Assembly: GCF_000143535.2 (NCBI RefSeq)
Contig: NC_037314.1
Location: 558,001 to 622,000, forward strand
Direction: 5' to 3'
DNA: 64,000 bases
Source of the DNA: Botrytis cinerea B05.10
Lineage: Eukaryota > Ascomycota > Leotiomycetes > Helotiales > Sclerotiniaceae
Of this stretch, positions 12,882-24,220 are shown piece after piece; position 1 is the stretch's first letter, and the number at the start of each line of letters is the position of its first letter. Below the pieces are notes generated by a model. It was not told the origin of the DNA, did no database searches, and saw only the letters and a list, made by a program, of their open reading frames with translations. The translations under genes were made by a program, and so were the position numbers.

Positions 12882-13365
12882 GGTGAGAAAGGATTCTTTA
12901 TCACGTTGTTTATATAAGACAATGTAGAGTGAGGGGTAAGTCCCTGGATGCAGCCACCCCTTAAGCAAAGATGTGATAGGAATGTAAGACGGGTGAATGA
13001 GACTGCAGTGTGGTTGGAGGATCAGGAATGAAAAAGGTATGTGTAAGCGATTTGCAGGATTCGAGGCGTTTTTTATACAACCAAAGAGTTTCGCACTGTT
13101 TCGAAGAACTAGAAATGGGAGATTCATGTCTTGTATAAATACTTTATGCAAAAATTGTGAGATAAGATAACGAAGAGAACTGCTGGTTGAGCTTATTGCT
13201 AGATTATTTCATTCTTAATGTGTAAGCTATTAATTGGTTGACGGCTGCATATGATATGCAAGTCAGTAGAGTACCCACCGAAAACATATCTTTCCCACCT
13301 TAAACTCCAGACCACATACTTGCCTAAAAACGCCATTTATCGAATTTTTTAGAAGGATGCATGAT
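12882..13365. other. Intergenic: glr1 promoter, swd1 3' flank
   Basis: About 480 nt between two minus-strand genes. It must contain the glr1 promoter and leader. I see no coding region or distinctive site. Confidence 0.5.
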
Positions 13366-14830
13366 TCAACGTCTTCTACCTTTCTTTCTTCGAGGCTGTT
13401 CATCTGCACTGCCGATTGCTTCCGAATCAAGCTGGTAATTGCGTCCATCTGAGGGACTTTTCCTTCTCATTTCACCCCTTCCTACAGCTACAAACTCTTC
13501 TTCGCTCTCGGTGTCATCCCCGTCGAGTTGTACTGGCATCCTGAATGCATTGTCTTCGTCGATCACATCCCCCTTGATTGGTTCAACCGTTAGAACATCT
13601 ATATCGTCGTCCTCAGCATCTAATCTTCTTTTGTGAATCTCCTCCTGTGGATGAATATCAAATTCATCCTCTCTCTCAATATACTCAACATTCTCCTCGA
13701 CTTCAGCGAAGTCCGGTGCTAGAGCCGACCATCTTTGCTGCGGAACAATGGACCAAATATGTATTCTTCCCGACTCCAAGCCACAGGCCGCAATCATAGG
13801 CTTGTGAGGATGCCATTCCACCACTCCATGCTCTTCCTTTGGTCCTTCCAGAATCTTTACCAGACTTCCGTGATTTCTCTCCCATATATAAATATCGTGA
13901 TTGTTGAATGTTGAAGCCGTTACATATTCCCCCGTTGCACTAAATGCTACATGATTCCAACTCAGCCTATTCACCACATCTTGAAATTTGTGCTCGACTT
14001 CAATATCTATCGTGTCAGGGTCCAGATCCTCAGCTGACAAATTTGGTATCTGGATTGTCCTAATAATTCTGTCCTGAGCATTGACTACCACGTCTCGCCC
14101 AGAAGTTGTAAGCCGCATATAAAGTAACACGCCGGTGCACAATTTTGTGGAGTAAATAACCGTCCTCGTAGCAACTTCTATTATGTTCAGCCATCCCTTG
14201 TTAGTACCTGAAAGTATGTGATCTCCCGAGGCGGTGAAAATCGCGACCGTTGTGGTTTGTGGTGCGATCGGTTTCGATTCGTCTTCTCCATATACTGTTC
14301 GTTTTTTAATTGTAGAAGGTAGGATGTATTTCACAACTTGAAGGTTTGTAAGATCTACTAGTAGAGGCGGATCTTCGAACAATGAGACCAATATCTTCAA
14401 ACTAGCACGCGTAGAAAGAGTTAGTCGCTGTCCTGAAGACAAACTAAGAACGATATTTCTCGACTCACTGTGTCCAAGGATGAAATTCTGCCAAATATAC
14501 CGGTGCCTCAAACCGTACAGTCCTCAGAATACTCCCGTCCATCAAATCCCAAACAATAGATGTCCAATCTTGACTCGACGTGAGTAGAAACCTACCATCG
14601 CGCGACCAACTTAGCGATTGCACCTGTCGTGTATGTCCTTTGAGCTTCCGTGCTATGCCGTTGGTCTCAACGTCAAAAATCACGACTGTGCCATCAGTGC
14701 GCCCTGCGGCAAGAAAATCGCCTTTGCGATTGAAGCGCACGCAGGAAGCATGGCCACTGCGAAGGGTGAGTGTGGATGATTCGGGATAATCTTGTGCAAG
14801 AACAAAAGGATCAGTTAGTGACAGATTCAT
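13366..14830 (-). CDS. swd1: WD40 subunit of the Set1/COMPASS H3K4 methyltransferase (Swd1/RBBP5 type)
   Basis: Scaffold WD40 protein of COMPASS, needed for H3K4 methylation by Set1. Exons are 14830-14469 and 14401-13366 joined across a 66-nt intron (GTGAGT donor, CTAAC branch), giving 465 aa. The start context MNLSLTDPFVLAQDYPE matches the family's conserved N-terminus. Repeat-type segments follow: GHASCVRFNRKGDFLAAG (about 25-42), GHTRQVQSLSWSRDGRFLLTS, then LFEDPPLLVDL just after the splice, a strong RBBP5/Swd1 signature. Later blades include HVAFSATGEYV and HGVVEWHPHKPMIAACG. The tail after about residue 350 is acidic (EREDEFDIHPQEE, DDDIDVL) and ends in a basic RRKKGRRR patch, consistent with a nuclear protein. 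The next gene upstream on the same strand is unrelated. Confidence 0.93.
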
Positions 14831-15397
14831 AATGCTGGTATCGAGAAGTGAAGAGTCGCAGAAGTTCGAGATGCAGGATGAGGGGATCTCAGCCTCGTTT
14901 TATAAAGACCAACAAGGCTGACAAGCAGGCGCGATCAGCAATATTTAAGCGTGATACTGATACGTGAATTGGATTCTGATGATGATTTTGTACAAACCCT
15001 TGATTTGTGAAGGATTTGAAGATCATGGCACGTCTCTTTTATCAATATTGACCGTTGAAGATAAGTCGCACGAGGTAATAAGGTCACCGTCCATTGAAGC
15101 TTCAAGGGACACTAGCCAAGTTTCACACAGTCAGCTACCTACTCGTAGCTACGCAGCTATTTTTACTATTTTTCCATGCAAGATTGACACTCAAATAAGT
15201 GTGCTGTTGGGAAAACAGGTCTCAAGAAAGGTAGGTACATTCAATTAGTGATTTCCACTGATTTACAGAGATTATAACACGCAAAAATCAATATATTTCG
15301 CTCCAAAGTTCCCCATCATCTTCCACGCAATCATAAATCGTTACATTAGCATTAGAATGTTTCCTTCCTATCATACAGCGCTTGCTTTCAAATCCAT
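14831..15397. other. Intergenic: swd1 promoter and peroxygenase 3' flank
   Basis: About 570 nt between tandem minus-strand genes. I find no coding signal or notable repeat. Confidence 0.5.
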
Positions 15398-16746
15398 CTA
15401 GTATTTCATGCATCCATTCTTGCAATTGGTGTATCCCGGGAACTTGGAGAATTGACTTTGATCAATGCCTTGTAATTGCGGGCAGCCCAAGCCACCAAGC
15501 TGTTGAGTAACAACATCGGTAAATGGCTTTATAGTATTCGCGAGATTCCCAATAGCACCGCCAACAATATCCGGGAGCGCTGCTTGTGAGGCTTGGAAAA
15601 CGAAACATTCTAAGTTGTTTCCCTCGAGCAAGGATCCAGTTTGAAAGACACCCTTAGTCAAAGATCCAAGATTGACAGGTGCAAAAGTGTTGGGCGATCC
15701 CATGTTTCCACCAATATCAAGAAGAGGTGGATATTGCAAAGCAAAATCAACAACATCGGCAAGGAAACCAGCGATAGTATACTCATCACCGATAGCTCTC
15801 TTGTACCAATTGTCTGGAATACGTTCATTGCCGACTTTATATTGAAAGCTGCCAGACTCGCCTGTGATGGCAAAGAAGGACATCAAATCTTTCTTAGTCA
15901 ATGAGCCCTCCGGAAATTCTGCAGACTTGTTGGACATCATTCGGACTGGGAAATTATAGCCGGCGGGAGAAACGAGAACTCCCGCAAAAGGCGAAGAGAA
16001 GAAGTAGGGGTTGGTTGTAATAGAGTTATTGAAGCGGTCAATTCTGAAGTCGAGAAGCTTCTGATATTGTTCGTCGGCACCAACACCCTCGACCAAAGCA
16101 TCGTAGTACTTCTGAAATAGTGGAACTTCAAGATTGTAGGATTGTCCAGCTAACCAAAGATCCGGGCGAGTTGGAGAAGTGTCAGATTCGTACTTATTGT
16201 GGGAGCCAGAAATGCCTCGAGGAGTTCCAGTAAGACCCAAAAGATTGCCCAAGGGAAGGCCAACTTTAGCTGTTGGTCCACCAATTGACCAAGCTATAAG
16301 ATGTCAACATTGGTACACGAAAGGAGACACTCAAACATACTTAGCAAGTTGCCATCAAACACGGCGCCAAAAACAGCAAGAAACGTTCCAAGGTCCAAAG
16401 ACATGCCGAATGCCCTATTGGTACCATCGATAAAGTCGCCTATAGTACCTACTCCGCTGTGGGGGATGTATCCATGATTCGCGGCAGCATTCAATCCTGG
16501 ACAAGGTCCTCTAACGTCTCCTGCGCCGAAGTTTGGTGGCACAAAAGCATACTTTCCTGTCGTGCTAACGTACTGCGATGCAGCATCGAAACTGGCTCTC
16601 TTTTGAAGTGGGTCACGAGCAGCTGTACTTCGCTTGCCAAGTTGAGATTTCGCGAGTCTTTCGGCATGTTCGGCAGCCAATCGAGGATACGCGGCGACTT
16701 CAGTCGCGGTAAATGCCAGTAGGGCAACAATAGTTGCTACCTTCAT
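15398..16746 (-). CDS. Secreted heme-thiolate peroxidase / unspecific peroxygenase (chloroperoxidase family, Peroxidase_2)
   Basis: Extracellular heme enzyme that uses hydrogen peroxide to oxidise or oxygenate organic substrates. Exons are 16746-16341 and 16293-15398, joined over a 47-nt intron (GTATGT donor, TATAG acceptor), giving 433 aa. An N-terminal signal peptide (MKVATIVALLAFTATEVAA) is followed by a likely propeptide with dibasic sites at Lys39-Arg40 and Lys49-Arg50. The proximal heme ligand is Cys82 in GPCPGLNAAANHGYIPHSG, the hallmark of the family. The second hallmark, an acidic E-x-D pair, is seen as GSHNKYESD (Glu171, Asp173). Three cysteines near the C-terminus (GCPQ, TNCKNGCMKY) may form a disulfide. 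Start chosen because it gives the signal peptide; the longer upstream frame is leader. Substrate cannot be told from sequence. Confidence 0.9.
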
Positions 16747-19284
16747 GGTTGTATGTTTATGTTGAAGTCTATGAATTTTTGATTTGATGAGGAAGATATG
16801 AGGTAAATGAATTGATGAAGGATGGAGTTGTTGTGAGTACGAGGTTGTTAAGAAAAAGGAGAAGGGAAACCAAGGCACTTATATTTCCATATCCTCACAC
16901 TTGAATATCTCCACAGAATCGACAACACAGCAGACATTCCTCAGCTCCGAGAACCAGGCCGACATATAAGAGGCAGTTGATTTGCTTTCTCTCGCCTAAT
17001 TAGACCAGGACGAACGATGAATTCATCGCAATATTCACTGAGAATCGATGTCCACAAAAGATTGACACGGGCACAAGTAGTCTAAATCTTCATTTTAATG
17101 TTGATCTCTTGGAAAATAAGATGGGGGGCCTGCACTACAGGGCCACAACAATCAATGGCTGGCACATTAGTGCCGCTGACGTCGAATGGCTATTTGGACG
17201 ATCACCAGACGGAAAGGGATATTTGGGGTAAGGCATATAAGCGTATATGCTAGATGACGCCCGAAATATAGCGCCAAGCGCCTGGGGTCGAACATTTTTA
17301 TATCAAATAAGTTTTGAGCGGCAGATGTAAGGACGGTAAAGTAGTGCAGTGCGGATCTTCTGAGCCAGGTCTTGGTGCGGAAGCATCTTTCCAAAGTTTC
17401 GATTTGCCAGTCCATTCAATCGAATTGAGAAGATGTTAAAGAAACATGTTTAATATCGATTTCGGAGACCAAATGGAATCCAATGGCTGGCAGTTTAAGA
17501 TCAAATACACTCAACCTGGACTAACAATCAGTCGGAAGTAGATGCATCATACAGCTTTCGTTATTACTTATAAAACCGTGTAATTGTGATATTCAGAGAA
17601 CTATTTGATATTTTGTTGCCCATTTGACGAGGACATGGATGGCACACAATACACTAATGTTATTGAGTTTACTCTCGACGTACGGAGATACTTCCGATGA
17701 TGTATGCAGGGTATGAAGGACGGAACCTAATTATCTTTCATTGCCACTCCTTACAATGAAGATCACAGGATAAGGGGCGTAAATCACCCAGCCAGGTAGA
17801 TCACTAGATAGGTTTTAGTAAGATGGGGGTTGAAACTTAATTCAGTGAGGTGAGGAGAGAACGCCCAACAATTCAAATACTCTATTCTTCCGAGGTCCAT
17901 TCTAGTGTCTCCATATAATAACCTCAAGCGCAAACGTCTCCTGGCTTAGCCTAGTGATCACTCCAGCTTAACGTCAAGCGAATCTAAATATCAATCACGA
18001 GAACTCAGAAACACAAACAGTGCCTGGTAACATGACATTCATGAGGTATGTTTGAATTGTTTATGAACCCCAAAATTTACAAGGTAGAAATAGAATGCTA
18101 GATTGTAGCAGATCTCTCAACTATGAAGAACTGCCGTTGCGGAAATGAATGATGTTTCGGCCTGCTGCCATGCCGTCCATCTCCATACTTTTTCAATTTC
18201 CAGTAGTTACCGCTGTCTCCTTGATGGCACCTACAATTTTCCGCTGCACCTATAGCATCAATTTATAGAAGATATCCGAGGCTATTGAAAAGCATAGCCC
18301 CCTCGGTCTTTTCTTCTTCTTTCAAAATCCACTTTAATTCATGCCATTGCAAAATGTCTAATAGTTAAGACCAATAGACTGGACGGATATGAACTCTTGA
18401 GTCCAGCATTCCAAATTATTTTGATTGAATCATTTATCAGAAGCCAGGAATTGAAGGCTTTCGATTCTCGGGTCACACTGCAGTCTGCCGAACCCCTACG
18501 TCGTCGTTCTTCCAATAGTGCACAATTCAATTACTGCTTTGACTCTGATGACGAAATACTTAGTTCAATTCGGGATAAATTGTCAAGTGCCAAAGATGAA
18601 AGGTCTAGGGGAATTTCTTTCCCGGAGTTTAATAACAACCTTAGATTGTGGGGGTTCTCGCTAACCTTAAGCGTCTGTTCGCATTCCTAATCGGAGCAGG
18701 TTGTCCACTTCACACTTCCCAATCTGACGAATGTGGCTTTCCCTTATATCAATTGAGAATCAAAGGTCCAATTTACAGTTTATGCTTGTATATTTCCGAC
18801 GCTAGCTTTTGAGACTTTAACACATCGAGCCACGCTGTAAGCCGCAAGGTGTAGCGCAGATCTTTACCTGTAAATCCGATCATCCCTCAATACACCTCTT
18901 TAATGATGCTAATCACCACCACATACATTGAGCATCGTTGATGTGATCTCTCATCAAAAATTGAGTTGAATCTTTTCTGGTGCACCCCTCGGCAATCCTC
19001 AGATGAGATTGATGCCTCTTCCTGCAGAACATCGATCCTCGTGATGCGCCCAAAGATCTGCAGATCCGGAACGCCAGTGGAAACCTAGATATATGCTTCA
19101 TTTTCGGCATCTATACAGGATATGGATAGAATTTTGCACATAAATATGGATCTACCCTTCGTCCATGTATTATCAATATTCTCATTAGACTCTACTTCGT
19201 TAAACTTTGTTTAGTATTGCCGTGAACACTATCCATTGCACGATCTTCAATCATTACAAACAACCTATCATACTAATTTTCACT
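16747..19284. other. Intergenic 2.5 kb shared by divergent peroxygenase (-) and repeat-protein (+) genes
   Basis: Both flanking genes read away from this interval, so it holds both promoters. Short frames (17.2-17.4, 18.3-18.7, 18.9-19.1 kb) show no domain, signal peptide or plausible splicing into neighbours. Both neighbours encode secreted proteins, so shared regulation is conceivable, but no operator was identified. Confidence 0.55.
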
Positions 19285-21016
19285 ATGCATACTAAGAACC
19301 TTCTTGTACTCTTTGCCCTCACAACCTCTATTTTTTCTGCTCCCATACCGTCTCCTAGATTCTCAAGTCTTGGTTCAGCCTTCGGTAACTTGAATTGGAA
19401 CGGCGCGGGCAACTCTGTTGGCAATGGGAACAAGGGTAATGGGAATGATGTATGTATTTCTTGTAATTTTCGAGACCTACGACTAATTATATGTAGAATG
19501 GTAATGGATCAGGATCAAATAATGGGAATGGAAATGTTTTTGGAAACGGAAATGCTATTGGGAGCGGAAACTCCGGTATCGACGTTTTGAAGCGTGGATC
19601 TGGCTCGAATATTTTGGGCAGTGCTTTTGGAAACTTGAATTCCAATGGTGGGGGCAATGCTGCTGGAAACGGCAACGCCCATAATGGTAACGGTGTATGT
19701 CTCCTTGCACTTTTTGGGTGACACGGCTAACCAGACGCCACAGAATGGCGTTGGATCAGGATCATACAATGGGAATGGTAATACGTTCGACAATGGGAAT
19801 GCTATTGGGAGCGATAACTCAGGAATAAGCATCTTGAATCGTAGATCTGGTTCAAATATTGTGGGCAGTGCTTTAAGCAACTTGAATGGGAATGGCAATG
19901 ACAATTCGTGAGTATTCCCTCTATCTAGCGTCTACAGGATCCCAGACTTCAGTCCAAGATTTAGAGATCTTTGAATGTCGAAAGTATATCGAACACTCAA
20001 ATTATTCAGACTAGTGGATCCATCGTAGCATTTAGTCCATCTTCTTTTTCGTTCAATTCAATCTTGAACTTTTCACAATTCTCCAGATATCGAATCTTAT
20101 TTAGCCTGCTAGTCTTGATTATCGAGTGCAATTTCCTTCCATCTCAAAGTACTCAAACTGACTCCAATAGTGCCGGAAACAAGAACTGGGGTAATGGAAA
20201 CGGGAATGGAGATAACAGCGGAAGCTCGGATGGCAACGGCAACATTTTCGGAAACAAGAATTCTATCGGGTCAGGAAACTCAGGATTCAGCATCCTCAAC
20301 AAGGTAAGGAGATCAAAACCCCCTACTCTATCATCATACGTCAACGGTGTATGGGTTGCTGCCATCGATCCCATTACCAATTCTCTATCATCATCTGGAG
20401 ATGCCGCAAACACTGTTGGCACAGTTGCAGATACTTTGGGGGGCAATGGCGGTTCCAATACTGTTGGTTCTTCCAATTCGGGGAACGGAAATGGTAATGG
20501 CAATGGATCAGGTTCAAACAATGGGTAGGCTTATTCTACGCCCATCTACATCCAAACAACTCACTAATCCACTGTCTAGAAATGGCAATACATTCGGCAA
20601 TGGCAATCAAATCCTTTCTAATAACGGCGGCGTCAACGTCGATCCCACTATCAACTTCACATAGATGGCAATTAGCAAAAACCAGAACTAACACATCCAC
20701 CCATCAGGTGCGTCGCCAATCCGACGCGGCCGATATAATTCCAGATCAAACAGTCACCGGATTTACCAAAGTAGGTTTTTATTGCTTTTAGTCTTCATTT
20801 CGCTTCAAATCCCTTGTAAAAAGCCCGCTAATTCCCGCCTAGGTTATTACCGAAGCTTTCAATAGCTTTCTCCCAACGGCTTTGCCAGACATAATCAAAG
20901 GTGCACTTACCGGTACCGAGTCGGATTTCGGAAAGGGACAAGTTGAAAAGCGCCAGTTGGTATTGACTGGATTAGGCGACGTTATTGCACAGGATGTTGC
21001 TGCCTTCATTCCTTAG
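19285..21016 (+). CDS. Secreted Asn/Gly-rich tandem-repeat protein with Kex2-type dibasic sites (KEP-like)
   Basis: Not recognised as a named gene. Best exons are 19285-19449, 19497-19694, 19744-19907, 20171-20524, 20580-about 20631, 20708-20770 and 20843-21016, about 389 aa. Signal peptide: MHTKNLLVLFALTTSIFSA. Three diverged repeats of roughly 65 residues follow, each with an SNxxGSAxxNLN-like head, an NGNGSGSNNGNGN-like middle, GNAIGSGNSGI, and a dibasic end. The dibasic sites are Lys-Arg (19590-19595), Arg-Arg (19840-19845), Arg-Arg (20307-20312), Arg-Arg (20711-20716) and Lys-Arg (20948-20953). A last Asn-rich unit and an Asn-poor C-terminus ending QLVLTGLGDVIAQDVAAFIP follow. Introns fall inside the repeats at similar places, suggesting exon duplication. 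The donor of the fifth intron is weak (GTC at 20632 or 20638). A GTAAGG at 20304 could be another donor. Repeat-containing Kex2-processed proteins include fungal repellents, sexual pheromones and RiPP precursors. Confidence 0.72.
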
Positions 21017-21668
21017 ATGAGGTTGTATTTTGTATATTGTATGATGCATATTGTATTGTGTCTAAGCGTCGAAATTGTATAACGAATCTGATAATTGTTA
21101 CGAGTTAATTTTGTATATAATATGTTTTTGAAATATTTATACAGTGGCTTGCAAGTATTTATGGACTTTCGAATGTTCAAAGACTTCTGAGATTCCGAGC
21201 ATTGAGTAGTTCTAACTTACAGAATTTCAAATATCGGTAGGTTATCAGATTTACCATTATGAAGTTTGAAATGAGACGCAGCTATCGAGTGCTTGTCATG
21301 CGTTGCTCATATTGTTCTACAGTCTTGTACTCGAGAGCTGAAGTAGAGATGTATAGAAAGCCACTTGTATTCCTAATTCTTTTGGAACTCTTTTGAGGAT
21401 TTAGGGGTTTCCAAGATTGTATCGTCATATAACAGTTAAGTTTTACGTCAATGTATGGTATTGTAGTATAGAAAAAAAGAGTATGACGCTTTATGATTCT
21501 TGGTGAAAATATTAACGCGACGATTTTCTTGCAGGCTTGTAAATTTAATTCAAGTGTCGGATTTCTTTACTGTCCACGAAAATTGCAGATGTCCAAGAGT
21601 TTCGTCTCGCCAGTAGTCTCGAGCACCCAACTCCATCCCAGACTTTGCCACTTCCATTCCCAAACCCT
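21017..21668. other. Intergenic between convergent genes
   Basis: About 650 nt of A/T-rich sequence between the 3' ends of the repeat-protein gene and the SET gene. It probably holds both 3' UTRs. Nothing else seen. Confidence 0.5.
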
Positions 21669-22394
21669 TTAGCCTAACTGCACAACCCCTTCTAGTTCCA
21701 CCTCCCCAAAAATTTCCACATCCCTCACTTCCGCAATTGCTTCCCCGCCCCGTGTCTCCGTCCCTCTACATTTCCTACAATCACACTCGAAGCCGTAAAA
21801 TCTCTTCAATCCCATAACCCCATGTCCATAATCTACAGTGATTTCCTCTCCCACCTCGATAACTCTCTTACTAAAGTATTTCATTCTCCCTACCCCATCC
21901 GCATCCACCTCCCATCTATACTCTGCACTCGGCGTACAGGCATGATTAAATCTACTAGCCGTTTCGAAAACGCCCGTTGACAAATTTTCCACTTTACCCA
22001 CTCCAAATCCATTACTATATAAAATACTTCTATTTCTGGATTCTCGAGGATTTGCGCGATAAGCATGTAAGGACAGGAACGCAGATTTGCGAGAAGAAGA
22101 TAAGCCGGATACGAGATCATCAAGGGGATCAGTGCGTGTTCCCGTGTCGGTAAGAATGACGAGAGGTTGTTCGCTTAGGAGGAGAGTATTGGTTGGTATG
22201 GTACAGAGCGCGAATATACCCAGACCACCCTTTGGAGAAGTACGGATCTCGATGACGGCACCAATTGTTTCGGGGAGTCGAAGAGGGAGTTCCTTGGGGA
22301 GATTGGAGGGTGTGATGGAGGGATCGGAAGCGAGTGTCGCTGTCGAAATCGTGGGTATCGTTGACATAGTAGTAGTATCGCCCATCTTATTCAT
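21669..22394 (-). CDS. SET-domain protein (putative lysine methyltransferase), 241 aa
   Basis: Single-exon gene. The SET core starts near residue 45 (AVIEIRTSPKGGLGIFALCTIPTNTLL), where the GLGIFA stretch binds S-adenosylmethionine. It continues with SRFNHACTPSAEYRW (about 148-161), the NHxCxP motif, and GEEITVDYG (182-190), which carries the catalytic tyrosine. A post-SET cysteine cluster follows in YGFECDCRKCRG (200-211). No MYND zinc finger is visible, and the protein is short for a SMYD enzyme, so it is a minimal SET protein of the type common in filamentous fungi. Substrate is unknown; histone and non-histone targets are both possible. The start at 22394 is the first ATG; Met4 or Met10 could be used instead. 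Confidence 0.88.
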   Translation of the reverse strand: MNKMGDTTTMSTIPTISTATLASDPSITPSNLPKELPLRLPETIGAVIEIRTSPKGGLGIFALCTIPTNTLLLSEQPLVILTDTGTRTDPLDDLVSGLSSSRKSAFLSLHAYRANPRESRNRSILYSNGFGVGKVENLSTGVFETASRFNHACTPSAEYRWEVDADGVGRMKYFSKRVIEVGEEITVDYGHGVMGLKRFYGFECDCRKCRGTETRGGEAIAEVRDVEIFGEVELEGVVQLG

Positions 22395-23375
22395 GCTCGA
22401 TGATGATAGCGTTATGATCCTAGTCGGATCTAAAGAAGAAAATATTAGTAGATGTTCCCAGGCTCTTCAGGAATAACATTGCATCATGCTATGATAAAAA
22501 AGATGGTTTATGGATGATGCTGCCTTCAATTGTCATGAAGACTTGATGTTTACGAAAAGTGAATTTTTCAAAAACTTTTTTTTTTTTACCGCAGTGAATG
22601 AATAATTGGTGTGTTAAAATCATTTCAAACTTATAGTAAGAGATACGGCTCGTTAGTTTCAAGGATGAAGACTAGGCAGACGCAATAACGAGTATAGGAA
22701 AGTGGTTTAAGTGATGACAACACAAGTTGCCCTAGGCAACAGCAAAATCTGCAGTATTAGAATGTAACATATGGAGCGCCTGGACTCGGCAATCATCAGC
22801 CGAATATCATCTTCGGGATGCAGATTCGCTGGGGCTAGATGGCTCCATGGAGCCTGAAAGAAAGTGAGTTGAAATACGATTGTGTTCGGCTTCAGAGACC
22901 GAGGAAAGAACATGTCAGCGATCAACAAACCAAGAGCAACTTCAAGATAGCTATAAATTGGGAGTTGCTTCATTTCATGTAGCTCGCCTGCGTCGTCTCA
23001 GCATTACCTGATAGCGAAATCGCTGGAAGTACAAAAATGCCACAATAAAGCATATGATGCACGCTATCAAAACTTCAAACCGACAAGAGTGTTGTGTTTC
23101 TAATATGTGCGTCGACAACCAGAGACAAATTGGTCCGAAGACAACGGCACTTGCCTACAAATGTTCGATAGAAGTGGCAATCACAGCCACTAACATCCAA
23201 TTGTTCAACCAAAGAAGTCCAGTTTGAATTCTTCGTCCGTTCCAGAAATGCGATTTGATGTCATATCAGTATAGTCGTACATGAAATTCCCAGTCAAGCG
23301 TTGCATACGCTAGTCGAAAATGCTGCAAAGAACCCCAACGCCTGTGCTACCCCATATTACAGGTGGAAATCGCTG
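22395..23375. other. Intergenic 1 kb
   Basis: Holds the SET gene promoter and the cmc1 3' flank. A T-run at about 22579-22587 and a few short frames were seen; none looks coding. Confidence 0.5.
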
Positions 23376-23924
23376 TCACCTATGCCGGTCTTTGCTCAGT
23401 TGTCCTTCATCCCTCTTTGGAAATCCACCGACTCTCTCGGCATTCCTCATTAATTCTTTGCCTTTCTCGCCCTCTCTATCTTCGGTTGGTAAACCCCACC
23501 ATTCCCTGTGAAATTTCTCCTGTTCCTTCCTCCTCGCCTCCCTTGCTTCACGGTCCCGCTGTCTTTGTAGTCTCAGTGAAAACCACTCTTCTCTAGCTGC
23601 ATCCTTCTCCGATTGTGTAGCATGCGATATCATGCAATTGTTCATCGCTCGGTTTTGTTCTCTGCATTTGAATGGGGCAGTAAAGGTTCTTCCAAGGGCA
23701 CATTCCGCGAATACTAAGTGCTGATGATCAGTAACTATTTCTTAGACATATCTATGCGAATGCATACCCTTAATTTCTGCCGCACAATAACTTCGTACTC
23801 TAGTATGATAAACTTCTTGGACTTGGGCTTCCTGTGCTGCGGATAATGGCAGAGGGTTCCGCGATGGCATGGGTAGCCTGGGAGCCTTTTCTACCTCCTC
23901 CTTTTGTGAAGTCATAGCTGCCAT
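23376..23924 (-). CDS. cmc1: COX assembly mitochondrial protein, twin Cx9C (Cmc1-like)
   Basis: Small intermembrane-space protein of the CHCH/twin-CX9C class, which helps cytochrome c oxidase assembly and is imported by the Mia40 disulfide relay. Exons are 23924-23768 and 23713-23376, joined over a 54-nt intron (GTATGC donor, CTTAG acceptor), giving 164 aa. The splice completes the first motif: Cys47 and Cys57 (CAAEIKVFAEC), then Cys69 and Cys79 (CREQNRAMNNC). Both spacings are exactly nine residues. There is no cleavable presequence, as expected for a Mia40 substrate. After the CHCH unit there is a long charged Arg/Glu-rich helix (REARRKEQEKFHREWWGL) and a tail, making this longer than the roughly 110 aa yeast protein. 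It is transcribed divergently from utp11, 296 nt apart. Confidence 0.88.
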
Positions 23925-24220
23925 ATGAAATCAATTGAAAAGAAATCCGAATCGAAGATGTACGACAACAATATATCTCACAACTCGACGTGAAGAAAAT
24001 CGAATGTTCTGAGGTAGTTTCCCAAGTTGAACTAGTTTATCTTAGCGCAAATGGTCAACCCTTGTCGAAATTTTGACTATCGGAATTCAAACTTTCTTAC
24101 TTTCACAATCCCTCATCTAAGAAAAACATCAAAAGGCTCATACTCTTCCACCCATCCATACGACAGATTGATTTAAGTTCACAAAATATATTCTGATTGA
24201 ATTCGCGCACTACTTAGAAG
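23925..24220. promoter_or_regulatory. Short bidirectional promoter between cmc1 and utp11
   Basis: The two start codons lie 296 nt apart on opposite strands, so this interval must serve both. Both products are housekeeping proteins (mitochondrial and ribosome assembly). No specific binding site was identified. Confidence 0.55.

Noticed and set aside
19285..21016. Reading the repeat protein as a dikaritin (ustiloxin-type) RiPP precursor
   Set aside because: No UstY-family (DUF3328) genes or tailoring oxidases adjoin it and the units are long and Tyr-poor; kept only as a general Kex2-processed repeat protein.
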